In this document: positions 60,269 to 64,000 of the stretch, in pieces | Layout of the letters: every line of letters begins with the position of its first letter | Numbering within the stretch: the stretch's first letter is position 1 | Assembly: GCA_033296885.1 (NCBI GenBank) | Contig: MU863875.1 | Coordinates: forward strand, 310,001 to 374,000 | From: Triangularia verruculosa | Taxonomy: Eukaryota; Ascomycota; Sordariomycetes; Sordariales; Podosporaceae | Length of the DNA: 64,000 nt | Reading direction: 5' to 3' | Translations under genes and position numbers: made by a program | The notes under the pieces: model-generated | Seen by the model: the letters and a program-made list of their open reading frames with translations, nothing else | The model's database searches: none | Told to the model about the DNA's origin: nothing

Positions 60269-63200
60269 ATGCTGTCGACGTTAACCACCGCCCCGGCCAA
60301 GCAGTCGGTGAGCGAGACGATCCCCATCCTCAGTGGCCGCCTCAGCACAGCAACGCTCCTCGAAGACCGTCGCGCTGCCATCCTTGGTCTCCGTAGCTTT
60401 GCCAAACAGTATCCCGCCTCAGTCGCCTCTGGTGCTTTACGAAGTCTGATAGGAAGTCTGGATCGGGATGGCGAGGATGTCGATACCGTCAAGGTGGTGC
60501 TGGAGACGTTGTTGTATCTCTTCGAACCGGACCCAGACAGCCCCGAGGCCTCGCCAGAGATTGCTATGTGGGTAGCCGACGAGTTCACAATGCGCCATGA
60601 GAATATCGGGCTATTGCTGGGGTTTCTGGACAAGGAGAGACTCGATTTCTACTCGAGACTGTATTCCCTACAGCTGCTCTCAGCTATCCTGTCAGCACGT
60701 CCAGAGAGGACCGAGGAATGCATAGTGAATGCCGAAGATGGGATTGCCCGGATCGTAGCCGCCTTGGACGAGCAGAGGGAACCTATCCGGGATACTGCAG
60801 TTGGCCTGCTCACAGATCTTACACCAATATCCACAGTCATCCAAGGACTTGTGGCCTTCGAAAATGTTTTTGGGAGGGTATTTGGTATCATCAAGACAGA
60901 AGGTGGTCTTGCCGGTGGGGCGGAAGTGGTAGTCAACTGCTTGATCTTGATGGCCAACTTGCTCCGGTTAAACCCAACAAACCAGGCCATGTTCAGGGAT
61001 ATGGGTTATCTGGTCGAGGTCAGCCGCCTGTTGAAAGAAGCATACGGAGGGCCTCAGGAGCTGGAAGAGCTCCCACCAAGAAGTGAGGAACTGCGGAACA
61101 GAAGTGTTTTCGCTCTCCTTGCTGTCATCCGGCTATTCCTAGTCCCAGGCGCCTCGGTCACGGCACAAAACCAGGAGGCTTTTCTGGGGGATCTTTTACA
61201 GCCGGATCGAGGCCGCGGTGGCCGCACCAGCCGTGCTAGGGGAGACCCAATTCTTGTGGAAACTCTCCAAATCGCTTTCTCACCTGTTGCCGAGATATCC
61301 ATCAAGTCCGAGGCTTTACTGGCCTGCGCAGACATGATTAGAGGACACGCCCCAGCACAAGAAGTATTTGCCGGTATTCAGGTACCATCACCATTAGCTG
61401 ATCTAGCAGCGAATGGGCAGGGACCTCAAGCCAACGGCGGTGTCCCTAGAGTCTATGTTATTGACGGTCTCCTTGACCTTGTTCTTGCTGTAAACTCATT
61501 ACAGGCATTCGATTTGCGGCTTGCCGGGTGTGTCTGCCTCAAGGCCTACTTCTACGAGCATGCTCAAGTCCGCATGCATTTCCTTGACCACGCTATCCGG
61601 GCACATCAAGCCAACGCCGACCAGCTCACCAATGTGCTGACCATCTTGCTTCAGCCGACAACCGAGCTTCTTACTGGCGATCCCTACAAGTATTGGTTTG
61701 CGGCAGTGCTGATGCTACATCTTCTACACAACAACCCGGAAGCCAAGTCCTTAGCCATGAGCGTTACAGAAGGCGATGAAGCCAGCGGCGAGGAGGTTGT
61801 GACGAGCATTCAAACCATTGCGGCACACTTGCTTAGCTGTGTTGCCAAGTCTGAAGACCCCCGAGTCATCGTTGGATATCTTATGCTGCTCTTGTGTTGG
61901 CTATTTGAGGATCTGTCTGGAGTCAATGACTTCTTGGACGAGTTCACCAATCTTCAGGGACTCATCCAAGCTGCCATTGAGAACCCACATGGAGATGTTA
62001 TTGTGCAAGGCCTTAGTGCCATGCTTGCTGGTGTAATTTACGAGTTCTCTACCAAGGACTCACCAGTACCACGCGCCACCGTCAGAGAAATGATCATGAC
62101 GCGCATGGGACGTGATCGGTACGTCGACAAGCTATCGAAACTTCGTTCTCATCCTTTGATGCGTGACTACGAAGTCTTGCCACAAAAGCTGGAGCCTGGG
62201 TTGGATCAAAAACTGCCAGATGTGTTCTTCGATGACACATTCGTCGAATTCTTCAAGGATAACTATAGTCGCATTCTTCGCGCCATTGACCGGGAGCCGG
62301 ACGCGGAGGTCTCTGTGGTTATCAACGGCGTTGAGGAAGGAGTCTCTAGAAAACTCGTAGACACGCTTCGAGAAGAGATCGCTCAAAAAGAACAGGATCT
62401 TCAAGATCTCCTCGCCGATAAAGAAGCTCTATCCACTCAACTATCACAAGAACAAGCAGCCCATGCCCAAACCAAGACCCTCCAGTCCACCGACCTCGCC
62501 CGCACAAACGAGACCTTGACCACCCTCCGCGCACAACTAGCAGCCAAAGACCGCTCCATCCAAACAGCTGAATCTCAAACAGCGAATATCAACAGACAGC
62601 TCACCGCCGAGCAAGCCGAACACCAACGCGCAAAGGCTGAGCTAGCAAGGGCCACTGAGACAGCAAACACCCTCCGCACGCAGTTAGCGGTCAAAGACAA
62701 AACCATCGCCACAGCCGAAACCCAACTCACCACCCTCCGCCAGCAGCTCGCAGCCGCTCAAACCAACGCCCAGCAAGCCTCCGCAGAAGTTAGCCGTCTC
62801 AAGACAGCCAACGACACCCTCCAGCGCAGCCACGGGGATGAAATCCGCAGGATCCTCGCCGAGCACAAAGCCACGGAGGAGAACCTCCAGCATCAGCTCT
62901 CCACCGCTACCAAGACCTCCCAGGAAGAGACCGAAAGAGTGAAGCGAGAGTTGGAAGCCGCCACGAAATCTGCCGAGCAGGAGACCGAGCGGGTCAAGAG
63001 ACGGTTGGAGGGGGAGCAAGCCGATCTCAAAGCTACGATCAGCAGACTCGAGGTTGATCTGATGAAGGCGGGCAAGAGCCATTCTGAAGGAGGCCAGAAG
63101 GTTACGGAGCTGGAAAATAAGTTGAAGAAGGAGAGCGAGGCGCGGGAGAGGGCTGAGAAGAAGGTCAAGGAGCAGGAGGAGCAGGGGAGGAGGGAGGTTG

Positions 63201-63546
63201 ATAAGGTCAGGGAGGAGAGCCAGAAAGAGTTGAAGAAGGTGAGGGGGCTGGTGGAGGAGAGGGAGAAGGAGAGGAAGGCGGCGCAGGGGGAGCTGGATGA
63301 TTTGTTGATGGTGTTTGGGGATCTGGAGGAGAAGGTTAATAAATACAAGGTGAGTGACTCTCTGGCGTGGATGTTTACAGAGGGTGGTGTGCTGACGTGG
63401 TTGGTTGATAGGAACGGCTCAAGGCGCTGGGTGAGACGATATCAGACGATGAGGATGATGAGGAGGATGATGACGAGGACGACGATGAGGATGATGAGGA
63501 TGAGGACGAGGAGGAAGAGGAGGAGGATAAGGGTAAGAAAAAGTGA
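60269..63546 (+). CDS. USO1: Vesicle tethering protein Uso1/p115
   Basis: Golgi-associated long coiled-coil tether for ER-derived COPII vesicles, an effector of the Rab GTPase Ypt1/Rab1. Exon 1 (60269-63349) and exon 2 (63412-63546) flank a 62-nt intron (GTGAGT, branch GCTGAC, GATAG). The product is 1,071 residues, nearer to animal p115 (about 960) than to yeast Uso1 (1,790). Residues 1 to about 680 form the armadillo-repeat globular head (AKQYPASVASGALRSLIG, NLLRLNPTNQAMFRDMGYL, MLLLCWLFEDLSGVNDFLDE). From about 700 to 1,027 the sequence is heptad coiled coil, rich in Gln, Glu, Lys and Ala. Exon 2 supplies the hallmark acidic tail: some thirty nearly consecutive Asp and Glu residues, then KGKKK and stop. 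If the intron is not removed, the frame continues into a spurious basic tail ending at 63655. Confidence 0.95.
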
Positions 63547-64000
63547 GGGTCTTGGCCTCGTGCTCAAACATGATGGCGTTGTAGATGTGTTCCAGTGGGC
63601 AAAGACTCAAAATCCAAAACTTTGGAATGCTTGGTTGATATCTTTTCCTTCCTGAGCCAAGTGACACACTGTGTGAACCACTAACCTAGGGGCCATGCTG
63701 ACAGCACTTCATTATGTCGATGATACTACCATACTGGCAGCTGTTCAAGCCGACATTCTCGCTGTTGTAGAGACGGTGTTTGTGCCGTCATCAGGTTGTT
63801 TTTCTTTGACAAAAGGACCTGCTAGGTATAACAACGAGCCTTTATCACAACGCACGGTATGATCAAGGGCACCGGAGCCACAGCACAAGATGATGAGCAT
63901 CAATCTAGCATACACCGACGTTGAGGTTCAAGTTTCCCCCTGAAAGCGTGTTGAGGACAATTGACTCAAATGTGGAAAGATGTCATACCGGGAGGAATGT
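63547..64000. other. 3' flank of USO1
   Basis: The last 454 nt hold the USO1 3' UTR and unassigned sequence. No gene start or RNA gene was recognised before the window ends. Confidence 0.4.

Noticed and set aside
1..64000. tRNA, rRNA and complete transposon search by eye
   Set aside because: No B-box-like GGTTCGANTCC in a cloverleaf context, no rRNA segments, and no paired LTR or terminal inverted repeats with a transposase frame were seen. A covariance-model scan could still find something missed.

Overview
This window looks like nuclear DNA of a filamentous ascomycete, most likely a member of the Sordariales (Neurospora, Podospora, Chaetomium and relatives). The evidence is short introns of 46 to 116 nt with GTRNGT donors and CTAAC or CTGAC branch points, a divergent intron-containing histone H3/H4 pair of the Neurospora type, a fused five-domain AROM gene, a single-copy rvt (reverse-transcriptase-related) gene and Neurospora-like Rat1 and Prp3 sequences. 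The species cannot be named from the sequence alone. No tRNA, rRNA, intact transposon or CRISPR array was seen.

Layout. At 1-2965 (-) lies the N-terminal part of RNA polymerase I largest subunit, cut by the left edge and divergent from PRP3 (3436-4917, +). A tentative 77-residue two-exon gene follows at 5447-5748 (-), then a sparse stretch with a degenerate 21-bp tandem repeat (6372-6496). A kappa-class glutathione transferase is at 7436-8235 (+). Histone H3 (9446-9916, -) and H4 (11756-12136, +) diverge from a shared 1.84-kb control region. A gene-poor interval from 12.1 to 19.7 kb hides a three-exon gene for a small secreted cysteine-rich protein (15570-16157, +). A hexose transporter (19687-21464, +) and a basic amino acid permease (24043-25715, +) come next. 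The permease converges on rvt (25879-28670, -), which in turn diverges from AROM (29708-34478, +). A C2H2 factor of probable Rpn4 type is at 37964-40078 (-). A second gene-poor interval runs from 40.1 to 46.7 kb. A neurofibromin/Ira RasGAP (46671-54833, -, five exons), Rat1 (56103-59473, -, five exons) and Uso1/p115 (60269-63546, +) close the window.

Most genes are housekeeping: rRNA transcription, U4/U6 snRNP assembly, chromatin, Pol II termination, vesicle tethering, Ras signalling and aromatic amino acid synthesis. The most unusual gene is rvt, a domesticated polymerase-like gene. It sits between an amino acid permease and the shikimate-pathway gene, which is suggestive because fungal rvt is reported to respond to amino acid starvation; any co-regulation here is inference. 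All exon boundaries are manual predictions from reading frame and splice signals. They were checked only for frame arithmetic and resemblance to known families.
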